Position numbers and translations under genes: made by a program. The notes beneath the pieces are model-generated. The model was not told the DNA's origin and did not search any database. It worked only from the letters and a program-made list of their open reading frames with translations. From DATLLN01 sp963720885 (GTDB lineage Bacteria > Actinomycetota > Thermoleophilia > Gaiellales > JAICJC01), in NCBI GenBank assembly GCA_963720885.1, contig CAVRGW010000006.1, positions 496,001 to 560,000 of the forward strand: a DNA stretch of 64,000 bases, in the 5' to 3' direction. Below, in pieces: positions 8,494-16,991 of this stretch (position 1 is its first letter; the number at the start of each line of letters is the position of its first letter).

Positions 8494-9231
8494 CTAGTCC
8501 GTTCTGCGATGCAGGGTGGCCGCACCGCCGCACAGCGCGAGCACGGTCGCGCCGACCAGGATCACCGCGTCCCGCCACACCTCGCTCGTCACCTCCGACG
8601 ACGCCGCCACCCGGGACAACGCGTCGTAGGCATACGTCATCGGCAACACGTAGGAGATCAGCTCCAGCGGCCGGGCCATCTGATCCCGCGGCGCCAGCAG
8701 CCCACACAGCAGCAGCTGCGGCAGTAGGAACGCCGGCATGAACTGCACCGCCTGGAACTCGGTGCTGGCGAACGCGGACAGGAACAGGCCCATCGACATG
8801 CCGAGCAGCGCGTTCAGCACCGCGAACACCACCACCAGCACGGTCGAGCCCGCGACGTCCAGGCCGAGCAGGCCGATCGCAACCACGGACACCGTGACTG
8901 CCTGCACCGTCGCCATCACGGCGAACGCCAGCCCGTACCCCAGCAGCAGGTCGAGCTTGGCCAGCGGCATCGTCATCAGCCGCTCCAGCGTGCCCGTCGT
9001 CCGCTCGCGCAACATGGCGATCGACGTGACCAGGAACATCGAGACCAGCGGGAAGATGCCGACCAGCGGCACGCCCACGCGCTGGAAGATCTGCTCGTCT
9101 CCCTCGAACACCCACTTGATCAGCGCCTCCAGCACGCAGGGCACGACGATCAGCAGGGCCAGCGTGCGCGGATCGCGGCGCAGCTGCCGCAGCACCCGCG
9201 CGGCCGTCGCCAGGACGATGCGCCCGCTCAG
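8494..9231 (-). CDS. ABC-2 type transporter permease
   Basis: The protein has about 245 residues and six hydrophobic segments, and belongs to the ABC-2 permease family. The opening ARVLRQLRRDPRTLALLIVVPCVLEALI and the LRERTTGTLERLMTMPL loop are diagnostic. It pairs with the ATPase upstream as a drug or polymer exporter. The frame has no ATG or GTG before the conserved N-terminus. The best start is CTG at 9231-9229, overlapping the ATPase TGA as CTGA. The alternative GTG at 9195 would remove about 12 conserved residues. Confidence 0.85.
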   Translation of the reverse strand: MSGRIVLATAARVLRQLRRDPRTLALLIVVPCVLEALIKWVFEGDEQIFQRVGVPLVGIFPLVSMFLVTSIAMLRERTTGTLERLMTMPLAKLDLLLGYGLAFAVMATVQAVTVSVVAIGLLGLDVAGSTVLVVVFAVLNALLGMSMGLFLSAFASTEFQAVQFMPAFLLPQLLLCGLLAPRDQMARPLELISYVLPMTYAYDALSRVAASSEVTSEVWRDAVILVGATVLALCGGAATLHRRTD

Positions 9232-9935
9232 GAGCCCACCAGCTGCAGGAACGCCGACTCCACGTCCTCCGCTCCGGTGCGGGCGAGCAGCTGCTCCTTC
9301 GGCTCGCACGCCAGGATCCGCCCGTCGCGCATCAGCACGATCACGTCGCAGCGGTCGGCCTCGTCCATCACATGGCTGGACACGAGCAGCGTGGTGCCGG
9401 CCTCCGCCAGCCGCCGGAAGTCCGACCACAGCTCCGTGCGCAGCACCGGGTCGAGACCCACCGTCGGCTCGTCCAGCACCAGCAGCTCGGGCGCGTTGAG
9501 CAGCGCCGTTGCCAGCGACACGCGCGCCCGCTGGCCGCCGGACAGCGACCCGACGACGCGTCCTGACTCCTCGGCCAGTCCGACCGTGCGCACCACCTCG
9601 TCCACCCGCTCGGCCGGGGTGCCCAGGACGTGGGCGAAGTAGCCGAGGTTCTCGCCCACCGACAGGTCGAGGTACACGGATGGCGCCTGGGTGACGTAGC
9701 CGACACGGCGTCGCAGGGCGGTGCTCCCGGCGGGCTCCCCGAGTACCATCACGTTGCCCGACGCGACGATCTGGACGCCGACGATCGCGCGCATCAGCGT
9801 CGACTTGCCGCAGCCGCTGGGACCCAGCAGGCCGGTGATGCTTCCCGCCGGCACCGCGAGCGAGACGTCGTCCAGCACCCGGCGGCCGCCGCGATCGACG
9901 ACCAGATCGCCGATGCTGATCGCGTCCGGTGGCAT
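9228..9935 (-). CDS. ABC-2 transporter ATP-binding protein
   Basis: The 235-residue nucleotide-binding protein has Walker A GPSGCGKST, a Q-loop near YVTQAPSVYLDLSVGENLGYFA, signature LSGGQRARVSLATALL and Walker B LLVLDEP. It ends in VSSHVMDEADRCD with the H-loop. The motif set matches multidrug or antibiotic export ATPases. The ATG at 9935 (PPDAISIGDLVV) gives normal family length; frames extending upstream add non-conserved residues. It energises the downstream permease through overlapping translation. Confidence 0.9.
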   Translation of the reverse strand: MPPDAISIGDLVVDRGGRRVLDDVSLAVPAGSITGLLGPSGCGKSTLMRAIVGVQIVASGNVMVLGEPAGSTALRRRVGYVTQAPSVYLDLSVGENLGYFAHVLGTPAERVDEVVRTVGLAEESGRVVGSLSGGQRARVSLATALLNAPELLVLDEPTVGLDPVLRTELWSDFRRLAEAGTTLLVSSHVMDEADRCDVIVLMRDGRILACEPKEQLLARTGAEDVESAFLQLVGS

Positions 9936-9994
9936 TGGCAGAGAGTGTCCCAGACGGTAGGGTCCGCGCGCCAACCCGAAGGAGGAGTTTCCGA

Positions 9995-10351
9995 ATGCCC
10001 TCACCCCCTGACCTGCACACCTGGCGCGAGCTGTCCGTCATCGACGCCGACGGCGAGCCCTTGGGCCACCTCGCCGACATCTATCGCGACGAGACGACGG
10101 GCGAGCCGGCGTTCCTGCTGATCCGCGGCGGCCGCTTCGGCAACAAGCTGCACTTCGTGCCGATCGACGGCGCGAGCCTCGAGGGCGATACGGTGCGCGT
10201 CGCGTTCCCCGGCGATGAGGTCAACAGCGCGCCGAACATCGCGGCCGACGAGAGCCTCTCGCACGGCGAGGAGCAGCGGCTCTACCGCCATTACGAGATG
10301 GATCACCCGAGCGACGAGACGACCGTGCTCGTCGTCCTGGTCGCTGACTGA
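9995..10351 (+). CDS. PRC-barrel domain protein
   Basis: The 118-residue protein opens with ELSVIDADGEPLGHLADIYRDETTGEPAFLLI, the beta-strand pattern of a PRC-barrel. VPIDGASLEGDTVRVAF follows, then an acidic helix (SHGEEQRLYRHYEM). PRC barrels bind protein or RNA partners and occur in stress proteins; the partner here is unknown. The ATG is preceded by GGAGGAG at 9981-9987 with good spacing, one of the clear Shine-Dalgarno sites in the window. Confidence 0.8.
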   Translation: MPSPPDLHTWRELSVIDADGEPLGHLADIYRDETTGEPAFLLIRGGRFGNKLHFVPIDGASLEGDTVRVAFPGDEVNSAPNIAADESLSHGEEQRLYRHYEMDHPSDETTVLVVLVAD

Positions 10352-10354
10352 TCA

Positions 10355-10373
10355 GATCGCCGTCTAGGCGATC
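10355..10373. terminator. Convergent terminator-like hairpin
   Basis: GATCGCC (10355-10361) and GGCGATC (10367-10373) form a perfect 7-bp stem with loop GTCTA. The minus-strand stop codon of the aldolase gene reads from the loop. There is no U-tract, so efficiency is uncertain. Confidence 0.5.
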
Positions 10374-11449
10374 ATCGGAACCTGCACCTCGATCACTGGC
10401 TCGATGCGCTGGAAGATGTCCTCCAGGCTCGTGCCGGTGACGGTGATGCCGTGGTTCTTGAGCCCGACCACGGAGTGCGCCGGGTCGGGCTCCGTGCGGA
10501 TGATGTCGGCCACCGCCGTGGCCAACTCCGCAGTGCCGCACGGGTAGTTGAACTCGGTCGCGCGGATCCCCGGGATCCAGGCGTGCACGTGGACGATCGC
10601 GTTCACCTCGGGGTGCTCGCGGTAGATCATCCAGTGCTCGATCGCGTCGACCGACACCCGGTTGGGATCCTCGATGCCCGCGGGCACCGACAGCACCATC
10701 GTGCCGGTGGCCTCCTCGTAGTCCTTGACCATCAGGATGTCCTTGCCGACAACGCGCAGGTTCGACTTGTCGACGCCCGACGCGCTCATCCAGAACCGTC
10801 CCTCGTCCTTGCGGGTGGACAGGTTGCCGTACGAGAGGCCGCCGATGCCGTAGATCCGCTTGATCCGCAGCAGCTCCTTCTCGCCGACCAGCTCCTCGAG
10901 CGGGAACGGCGCGGGCAGCAGGCCCAGCGCGTCCAGCCGTCGGCCGGCGTCGAGCAGTGCCTCGGTCAGCTCGTCGCCGTCCCACAGCTCGGGCTCCAGG
11001 TCCTCGTCGAAGCGATTGTCGATCACCAGCCGCGACGTGGCCAGGGGCGTGATCCGGTCGACGATCCGCCGCACCCACTCGTCCAGGTCGCCCGGGTCGT
11101 CGACCATGTAGTGGCCGCGCTCGGGGGTGACGAAGTGACACGTGTCGCCGGGCACAACAACAACGCCGAGGTTGGCGAGGCTGCGCACCATGAACGGGTA
11201 CTCGTACGACAGCACGTCGTCGGGCGAAGCGTCGATCACCGAGACGATGGCCACGTAGGTCGACCGCTGCCGGCGGCGGACGGGCCTGGGGCGCGCCGGG
11301 TCGATGAAGTTGAAGACGATCTCGGCCGCGGGGTCGATCGCGGTGTCCTCCGGGAAATCGCGCGCGATCCACTCCTTGCGCAGCGCCTCACGAAACTCGC
11401 TCAGGCGCGGGTCGTCGCCCCGGCCGGCAATTGCAAAGCTCATGCTCAT
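10364..11449 (-). CDS. Class II aldolase/adducin-domain protein with extra N-terminal domain
   Basis: The protein has 361 residues. The C-terminal half is a class II aldolase/adducin fold: GGLSYGNLSTR, FWMSASGVDKSNL, the metal-binding HVHAW and a second His in LKNHGITVTG. The N-terminal 170 residues are not part of that fold and I do not recognise them. Family members retro-aldolise phosphorylated sugars or act as epimerases or decarboxylases, so the reaction is open. The start overlaps the ricT stop as ATGA, making it the last gene of the tmk-holB-ricT operon. This is an odd location for a sugar enzyme. Confidence 0.78.
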   Translation of the reverse strand: MSMSFAIAGRGDDPRLSEFREALRKEWIARDFPEDTAIDPAAEIVFNFIDPARPRPVRRRQRSTYVAIVSVIDASPDDVLSYEYPFMVRSLANLGVVVVPGDTCHFVTPERGHYMVDDPGDLDEWVRRIVDRITPLATSRLVIDNRFDEDLEPELWDGDELTEALLDAGRRLDALGLLPAPFPLEELVGEKELLRIKRIYGIGGLSYGNLSTRKDEGRFWMSASGVDKSNLRVVGKDILMVKDYEEATGTMVLSVPAGIEDPNRVSVDAIEHWMIYREHPEVNAIVHVHAWIPGIRATEFNYPCGTAELATAVADIIRTEPDPAHSVVGLKNHGITVTGTSLEDIFQRIEPVIEVQVPMIA

Positions 11450-12252
11450 CCCGCTACTTCCACCATCTCGTCGAGCTTGACCTCCAACATCTCCCTCTCA
11501 CCGTCGATCTCAACGAGGCAGGCATCGCGCACCACCTCGTAGCTCCGTACTACCCCATTTCCATGTGGGGTGGACACCCTCCTGCCCACCGCCGGCGCCC
11601 GGTCGCGAAACGACTTGTAGATCGGATGCTCGAACGCCAGACAACAGCGTAGCCTGCCGCACAGTCCGGTGATCCGGCCCGGATTCATCGGAAGCTCCTG
11701 GTCCTTGGCCATCCGCAGCGTGATCGGAGCTTCGTGCGAGGGGAAGCGGTTGCAGCACTTGACCGGTCCGCACAGCCCGCCGCCGCCGCATAGCCTCGCC
11801 GCCTCGCGCGGCCCCACCATCCGCAGGTCGACACGCCGCTTCAGCCGCTGCGACAGATCGGCCTGCAGGGCCGCCGTGTCCGGCCGCTGCTCCGCCTCGT
11901 AGGCGAACGTGATCCTGGTGCCGTCAAAGACAACATCCGACGAGACAGGCTTCAGCTGCATCCCGTGCCGCCGGATCAGCTCGCGGAACAGCAGCATCGC
12001 GCGCTTGGCCTCGACCCGATTCGACCGCACCTGCTCCTCGTCCTGCGTGGTGGCCCGGCGGACAACGCGCTTGAGCGGCCCGGTCAGCTCCTCGTCGGGC
12101 ATCTGGTGGTTGGCCTGGACGACACGACCGAGGTCGCGGCCGCGGGCGGTGTGGCAGATCACCCGCTCGTCCCACCGCAGGTCGAGACCAGCCGGGTCGA
12201 ACGAGTACACCTTGCCGCCCGGCTGAAACACGACGCCGACGACTGTCGCCAT
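11446..12252 (-). CDS. ricT: PSP1-domain protein RicT (YaaT)
   Basis: The 268-residue protein matches the PSP1 C-terminal domain family. Cysteine-rich motifs CGGGGLCGPVKCC (about 152-164) and ITGLCGRLRCCLAFEH (about 195-210) are the hallmark. In Bacillus subtilis RicT joins RicA and RicF in an Fe-S-containing complex that guides RNase Y, and it also affects sporulation and replication. That role is known for the family and not shown here. The start overlaps the holB stop (TGATG) and the end overlaps the aldolase start (ATGA), so it is co-translated. Confidence 0.9.
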   Translation of the reverse strand: MATVVGVVFQPGGKVYSFDPAGLDLRWDERVICHTARGRDLGRVVQANHQMPDEELTGPLKRVVRRATTQDEEQVRSNRVEAKRAMLLFRELIRRHGMQLKPVSSDVVFDGTRITFAYEAEQRPDTAALQADLSQRLKRRVDLRMVGPREAARLCGGGGLCGPVKCCNRFPSHEAPITLRMAKDQELPMNPGRITGLCGRLRCCLAFEHPIYKSFRDRAPAVGRRVSTPHGNGVVRSYEVVRDACLVEIDGEREMLEVKLDEMVEVAG

Positions 12253-13343
12253 CAGGCCTCCACCACTCTCGCGATGTCCGATCCTGCCCCGTGCAGTTCG
12301 TGGAAGAGGGCCTCGATCGCCAGGGGCGGGGTGACGTTCAAATCGAATGACCGGCGGCGGTCTGCGAGGACCGAGAGCGCCCGCAGCAGCCTCGCGGGAG
12401 TCTCGGATTCGCCGTCGTGAACCGCCTCACCGGCCAGATCTGAGTGTACCACCACGCTCTCGGCGCCCAGGTGTGCGGCCAGCACGTCGCGGTACCACCA
12501 GGCGACCGTGTCGAGGGCGACCAGCAACTCCTCCAGCTCGGCCCGCCTGGCGACGCGCTTGGCGCGGTCATCGACCCGCTTCTCAAGGGCCTTGCGCTCC
12601 TTCGGGTCATCGGTCGACTCGATCTGCGACGTTGCAGCGGCCTGCACGTCCTTGCCGGCCTGCTTGCCGGCGGCGTTGGCAGCGGAGGAGATGACGCCGG
12701 CCGCCTCCGCCGGGTCGAACGCGGGGTCGGTCAGCGAGCGGCGGGCGATGTCCAGGTAGGCGCGACGGCGCTCGGCCGCCGCCTCGTCCCCCGCCAGCTG
12801 CTCGGCCCGGGCCAGGTTGCCCATAGCGGCGCGGGCGGCCGTGGCGTTGCCGGTGGCCTCGGTCAGCTCGGCCGTCGAGAACCGCCGGAACGGCACCAGC
12901 TGCACGCGGGAGAGAATCGTCGGCAGCATCCCGTCGGCGTGGTCGGACACCAGCACGAACACACCGTACGAGGGCGGCTCCTCGAGCGACTTGAGCAGCG
13001 CGTTGGCGCTGTCGTCGCGCAGCAGGTGCGCTCCCAGTATCAGATAGACGCGGCGCGCCGCCTCGAACGGCCGCATGTGCAGGTCGCGCCGCAGCCGCCG
13101 CGCGTCCTCCATCAGGATCATCGTGCCGGCCGGCTCGAGCGTGAACAGGTCGGGATGCGTGCCGGACACGATGCGCCGTGGCGGGGCATCGAGCAGCGCC
13201 GCACAGAAGCGCTCCGCGTAGAGCCGTTTTCCGCTGCCCGGCGGGCCGGCCAGCAGGTAAGCGTGGCCGGGCGCGGCCAGCGCCGCCTCCAGCAGGCGCG
13301 CGGCCTCGGGCTGGGGCGCAAGTCCGTCGAACGGCCCACTCAT
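12252..13343 (-). CDS. holB: DNA polymerase III subunit delta'
   Basis: This 363-residue AAA+ clamp-loader subunit has Walker A LLAGPPGSGKRLYAERF near residue 35 and DSANALLKSLEEPPSYGVFVLVSD, the conserved delta'/tau helix. The sensor segment is TILSRVQLVPF, with Val where many homologues have Cys in the SRC motif. The C-terminal region is a helical collar domain. It acts in loading the beta clamp at the replication fork. It overlaps tmk by ATGA upstream and ricT by one base downstream. Confidence 0.93.
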   Translation of the reverse strand: MSGPFDGLAPQPEAARLLEAALAAPGHAYLLAGPPGSGKRLYAERFCAALLDAPPRRIVSGTHPDLFTLEPAGTMILMEDARRLRRDLHMRPFEAARRVYLILGAHLLRDDSANALLKSLEEPPSYGVFVLVSDHADGMLPTILSRVQLVPFRRFSTAELTEATGNATAARAAMGNLARAEQLAGDEAAAERRRAYLDIARRSLTDPAFDPAEAAGVISSAANAAGKQAGKDVQAAATSQIESTDDPKERKALEKRVDDRAKRVARRAELEELLVALDTVAWWYRDVLAAHLGAESVVVHSDLAGEAVHDGESETPARLLRALSVLADRRRSFDLNVTPPLAIEALFHELHGAGSDIARVVEA

Positions 13344-13933
13344 ACGCCCGCCGCCTCGCGCACGCGCGCGAGCACCTCATCGGGAGAACCGCTGGCGTCG
13401 ACCTCGACGATCCGGTCGGGGAACCGCACCGCCAAATCCTCGAAGCCGCGCGCGACCTGCTCCTGGAAGCCGTCGCCCTCGGCCTCGATCCGGTCGGGCT
13501 CGGCGTCGCGCCGCCGCGCCGCCTCCCCGCCGCCCAGCCGCAGCAGCACCGTCCGGTCGGGGAACAGGCCGCCGGTCGCGAAGCGGTTGACGTCGAGCAC
13601 CGGCTCGACGCCGAGACCACGGGCGACTCCCTGGTAGGCAAGCGACGAGTCGACGAACCGGTCGGCAACCACGTGCGCCCCGTCGCGCAGCGCCGGCCGG
13701 ATCACGTCTTCCACCAGTTGCGCGCGGGCCGCGGCGTAGAGCAACGCCTCGGCGACCGGGGCGATCGTCTCGCCGGGGTCGAGCAGCAGGGTGCGGATCC
13801 GCTCCCCGGTCGGCGTGCCGCCGGGCTCGCGGACACGGACGATCCGCTGCCCCTCCGCCTCCAACGCGTCCGCCAGCATCGCAGCCTGCGTAGTCTTGCC
13901 GCATCCGTCCAGGCCCTCGAAGCTGATGAACAT
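13340..13933 (-). CDS. tmk: Thymidylate kinase
   Basis: The 197-residue protein has the P-loop FEGLDGCGKTTQ at about 5-16, VREPGGTPTGERIRTLLL, and the DR motif in VVADRFVDSSLAYQG near residue 92. It phosphorylates dTMP to dTDP. Length and motifs are complete. It is the first gene of the four-gene operon. The ATG lies 6 nt after the minus-strand hexamer TAGCAT, and no Shine-Dalgarno sequence is visible. Confidence 0.96.
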   Translation of the reverse strand: MFISFEGLDGCGKTTQAAMLADALEAEGQRIVRVREPGGTPTGERIRTLLLDPGETIAPVAEALLYAAARAQLVEDVIRPALRDGAHVVADRFVDSSLAYQGVARGLGVEPVLDVNRFATGGLFPDRTVLLRLGGGEAARRRDAEPDRIEAEGDGFQEQVARGFEDLAVRFPDRIVEVDASGSPDEVLARVREAAGV

Positions 13934-13939
13934 GCGCTG

Positions 13940-13945
13940 ATGCTA
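13940..13945 (-). promoter_or_regulatory. -10-like hexamer for tmk operon
   Basis: On the minus strand TAGCAT is followed by 6 nt (CAGCGC) and the tmk ATG at 13933. The spacing predicts a leaderless transcript for tmk-holB-ricT-aldolase. Confidence 0.45.
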
Positions 13946-14024
13946 CCCGCGCCGAAGGCGCTACAGAATCGGCACCGTTCCGTCGAAAATGCGTCGGAGG
14001 CCAAGTGCTACCCTCTCGCCGCGT

Positions 14025-16991
14025 ATGAGCAAGACACTCGTGATCGCCGAGAAGCCGTCCGTCGGGCGCGACTATGCAAAGGCGCTGCCCGGCACCTTCA
14101 CCGACCGCAAGGACTACCTGGAGTCGGACGACTACGTCGTGTCCTGGGCCGTCGGTCATCTGGTCGAGCTGGCGGAACCCGAGGACTACGACAGCAAGTA
14201 CCGGATGTGGTCGCTCAACCGGCTGCCGATCATCCCCGAGCAGTTCAAGCTGAAGCCGATCGAGGGCCGCGGCAAGTCGCAGCTGGACGCATTGTCCAAG
14301 CTGTTCAAGCGCAAGGACGTCGACCAGATCATCAACGGCTGCGACGCCGGCCGCGAGGGCGAGCTGATCTTCTCCTACATCTACGAGCTGGCAGGCAACG
14401 GCAAGCCGGTCAGTCGCCTGTGGGTGTCGTCGATGACCCGCGACGCGATCCGCGAGGGGTTCGACCACCTCCGCGACGGCGCGGAGATGGCGCCGCTCGA
14501 GGCGGCCGCGCGGTCGCGCAGCGAGGCGGACTGGCTGGTCGGCATGAACGGCACGCGAGCGGCCACCAAGGTCGGCCGCCTGGACGGCGTCGTCTCGCTG
14601 GGCCGGGTGCAGACGCCGACGCTGGCGCTGATCGTCCGCCGCGACCTGGAGATCGACGCCTTCGTCCCCGAGACCTACTTCCAGGTCGACGCCCGCTTCG
14701 AGCTCGACGAGAGCCGCACTTACGTCGGCCGCTGGTTCGAGGGCCGCGAGGACCGGACACCGGAGCGCGAGCGCGCCGAGGCGGTGGCCGCGGCGGCCGG
14801 CGGAGCGCCGGCGACCGTCGTCTCGGTCAAGCGCAAGGAGCGCAAGGAGCGCTCGCCCCTGCTCTACGACCTGACCAGCCTGCAGCGCGAGGCCAATCGC
14901 CGGTTCGGGATGTCCGCCGCCCGCACGCTGGCCGCCGCGCAGCGGCTGTACGAGGGCTCGTCGCACGGCGCCGTCATCACCTACCCGCGAACGCGCAGCC
15001 AGTTCTTGCCCTCCGACCAGATCCCGACCCTGAAGCCGACCGCCGGCAAGCTCGCCGGCATTCCCGCCTACCGGCCGCACGCCGAGTACGTCGCCTCGCT
15101 GGACGTGCTCCCGCTGGCGCGCGTCGTCAACAACGGCAAGGTCGACGACCACCACGCGATCATCCCCACCGGCGAGCTGCCGCGGGGCGAGCTGTCCGGC
15201 GACGACGGCCGCATCTACGACCTGGTCGCCCGCCGGTTCCTGGCGGTGTTCCACCCCGACGCCCGGTTCGAGGACACCGACGTCGTCACCGAGGCCGGCG
15301 GCCAGAGCTTCCGCACCAAGGGCAGGCGGCTGCTGGAGGCCGGGTGGCGCGCGCCGGCGTTCGGCGACGAGGCCAGCGCGCCGCCCGAGAAGCGCGAGGA
15401 CGGGGATGCGCCCGAGCAGGCGCTGCCGCGGATCGACGAGGGCGAGTCCGGCACCTGCGCCGAGGCGACGGTGCTCGAGAAGCAGACCAAGCCCCCGGGC
15501 CGCTACACGGAGAGCTCGCTGCTGGGCGCGATGGAGACCGCCGGACGCACGATCGACGACGAGGAGCTGCGCGAGGCGATGAAGGAGTCCGGCCTGGGCA
15601 CGCCCGCCACCCGCGCCGACACCATCGAGCGGCTGCTCAATGTGGGCTACATCGATCGCGACGGCAAAGCGCTGACCTCGACGCCCAAGGGCCGCAAGAC
15701 CATCGAGCTGCTGGGCACGCACGCGCTGACCTCGGCCGAGCTGACGGGCAGCTGGGAGAAGCGGCTATCCGAGATCGAGCATGCGCAGGCTGACCGCAGC
15801 GCGTTCATGGCGGACATCGCCAGCTTCACCGACGAGATCGTCGAGTACTTCCGCACGCTGCGGACGGAGTCGCTCGGGGCATGTCCCAACGGCGACGGCG
15901 ACATCCGCGAGAACCGGGCGGCGTTCGGCTGCTCGTCCTACAAGAGCAAGTCCGAGCCGGGCTGTGGCTTCACCATCTGGAAGAACCAGGGCGGCTTCAC
16001 GATCACCCGCGAGGCGGTGGCCGAGCTGCTGGCCTCGGGCCGCGGGCAGCTCGACGGCGGCGCCACGCTGGTGCTGGACGACGAGAAGCACACGCTGATC
16101 GTTGGCGAGGACGGCAAGCCGCTCACGCAGTCGGCTCCTCTCGGGCCGTGCCCCAACGGCGACGGCGAGATCAAGGAGAACCGCGCGGCCTTCGGTTGCA
16201 CCTCTTACAAGAGCAAGAAGGATCCGGGCTGCGGCTTCACCGTCTGGAAGAACCAGGCCGGCTTCACCGTCACCGCGGACGAGGTCCGCCACCTGCTGGA
16301 GCGTGGCGAGGCCGAGCTCGCGGCCGGCCCCCAGCCGGCCAGGCTGGTACTCGCCGAGGGCAACAAGCCGCAGATCGTCGACGAGGCGGGCAAGCCGCTC
16401 GAAGGCACCCTCGGCCCCTGCCCGAACGGCGACGGCGAGATCAAGGAGAACCGCCGCGGCTTCGGCTGCACGTCCTGGAAGAGCAAGTCCGAGCCGGGCT
16501 GCGGCTTCACCATCTGGAAGAGCCAGCGCGGGTTCACGATCGGCACCGAGCAGGTGCGCGAGCTGCTCGAGCGCGGCGAGGCGGAGCTGACCGACGGCCC
16601 GCAGCCGGCGAAGCTGGTGATGGGCGAGGGCAACGAGCCACAGATCGTGGGCGAGGACGGCAAGCCGCTGGGGCGCGTCGCGCGCGTCCAGCGCGAGCCG
16701 ATCGCGACCTGCCCCCGGTGCGGCGGCCAGATCCGCGAGAACAGCCGCGCCTACGGCTGCTCCTCGTGGAAGAGCAAGAAGAATCCCGGCTGCGGATTCG
16801 TCATCTGGAAGTCGATGAAGGGCCGCGACATCACGCCCGACGAGGCGAAGACGGTGATCGAGAAGGGCAAGGTCGGCCCGCTCCAGTTCCGCGACCGCGC
16901 CGGCGAGTTCGAGGGTTACCTCGTGCTCACCGACGAGAAGGCAGTCGAGGTGCAGCGCGAGAGCGACGGCAGCGCCGAAGCCGCGGCGTGA
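14025..16991 (+). CDS. topB: Type IA DNA topoisomerase (topoisomerase III-like) with four C-terminal zinc-ribbon repeats
   Basis: This 988-residue type IA topoisomerase has the Toprim start LVIAEKPSVGRDYAKAL and the acidic DAGREGE motif at residue 107 (the TopB form, not the DPDREGE form of TopA). The catalytic tyrosine is Tyr320 in ITYPRTRSQF. It relaxes or decatenates DNA through a 5'-phosphotyrosine intermediate. The C-terminal 370 residues carry four repeats starting near 620, 708, 799 and 896. The first three read CPNGDG-x-I-x-ENR, and only the last keeps CPRCGG. Arg follows the catalytic TYPRT where Asp or Ser is usual. The ATG at 14025 begins the conserved SKTLVIAEKPS. Confidence 0.9.
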   Translation: MSKTLVIAEKPSVGRDYAKALPGTFTDRKDYLESDDYVVSWAVGHLVELAEPEDYDSKYRMWSLNRLPIIPEQFKLKPIEGRGKSQLDALSKLFKRKDVDQIINGCDAGREGELIFSYIYELAGNGKPVSRLWVSSMTRDAIREGFDHLRDGAEMAPLEAAARSRSEADWLVGMNGTRAATKVGRLDGVVSLGRVQTPTLALIVRRDLEIDAFVPETYFQVDARFELDESRTYVGRWFEGREDRTPERERAEAVAAAAGGAPATVVSVKRKERKERSPLLYDLTSLQREANRRFGMSAARTLAAAQRLYEGSSHGAVITYPRTRSQFLPSDQIPTLKPTAGKLAGIPAYRPHAEYVASLDVLPLARVVNNGKVDDHHAIIPTGELPRGELSGDDGRIYDLVARRFLAVFHPDARFEDTDVVTEAGGQSFRTKGRRLLEAGWRAPAFGDEASAPPEKREDGDAPEQALPRIDEGESGTCAEATVLEKQTKPPGRYTESSLLGAMETAGRTIDDEELREAMKESGLGTPATRADTIERLLNVGYIDRDGKALTSTPKGRKTIELLGTHALTSAELTGSWEKRLSEIEHAQADRSAFMADIASFTDEIVEYFRTLRTESLGACPNGDGDIRENRAAFGCSSYKSKSEPGCGFTIWKNQGGFTITREAVAELLASGRGQLDGGATLVLDDEKHTLIVGEDGKPLTQSAPLGPCPNGDGEIKENRAAFGCTSYKSKKDPGCGFTVWKNQAGFTVTADEVRHLLERGEAELAAGPQPARLVLAEGNKPQIVDEAGKPLEGTLGPCPNGDGEIKENRRGFGCTSWKSKSEPGCGFTIWKSQRGFTIGTEQVRELLERGEAELTDGPQPAKLVMGEGNEPQIVGEDGKPLGRVARVQREPIATCPRCGGQIRENSRAYGCSSWKSKKNPGCGFVIWKSMKGRDITPDEAKTVIEKGKVGPLQFRDRAGEFEGYLVLTDEKAVEVQRESDGSAEAAA

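Noticed and set aside
13377..15722. Long minus-strand frame antisense to the topoisomerase gene
   Set aside because: Shadow frame; the topoisomerase on the plus strand has full catalytic motifs, and tmk occupies the real minus-strand frame only up to 13933.
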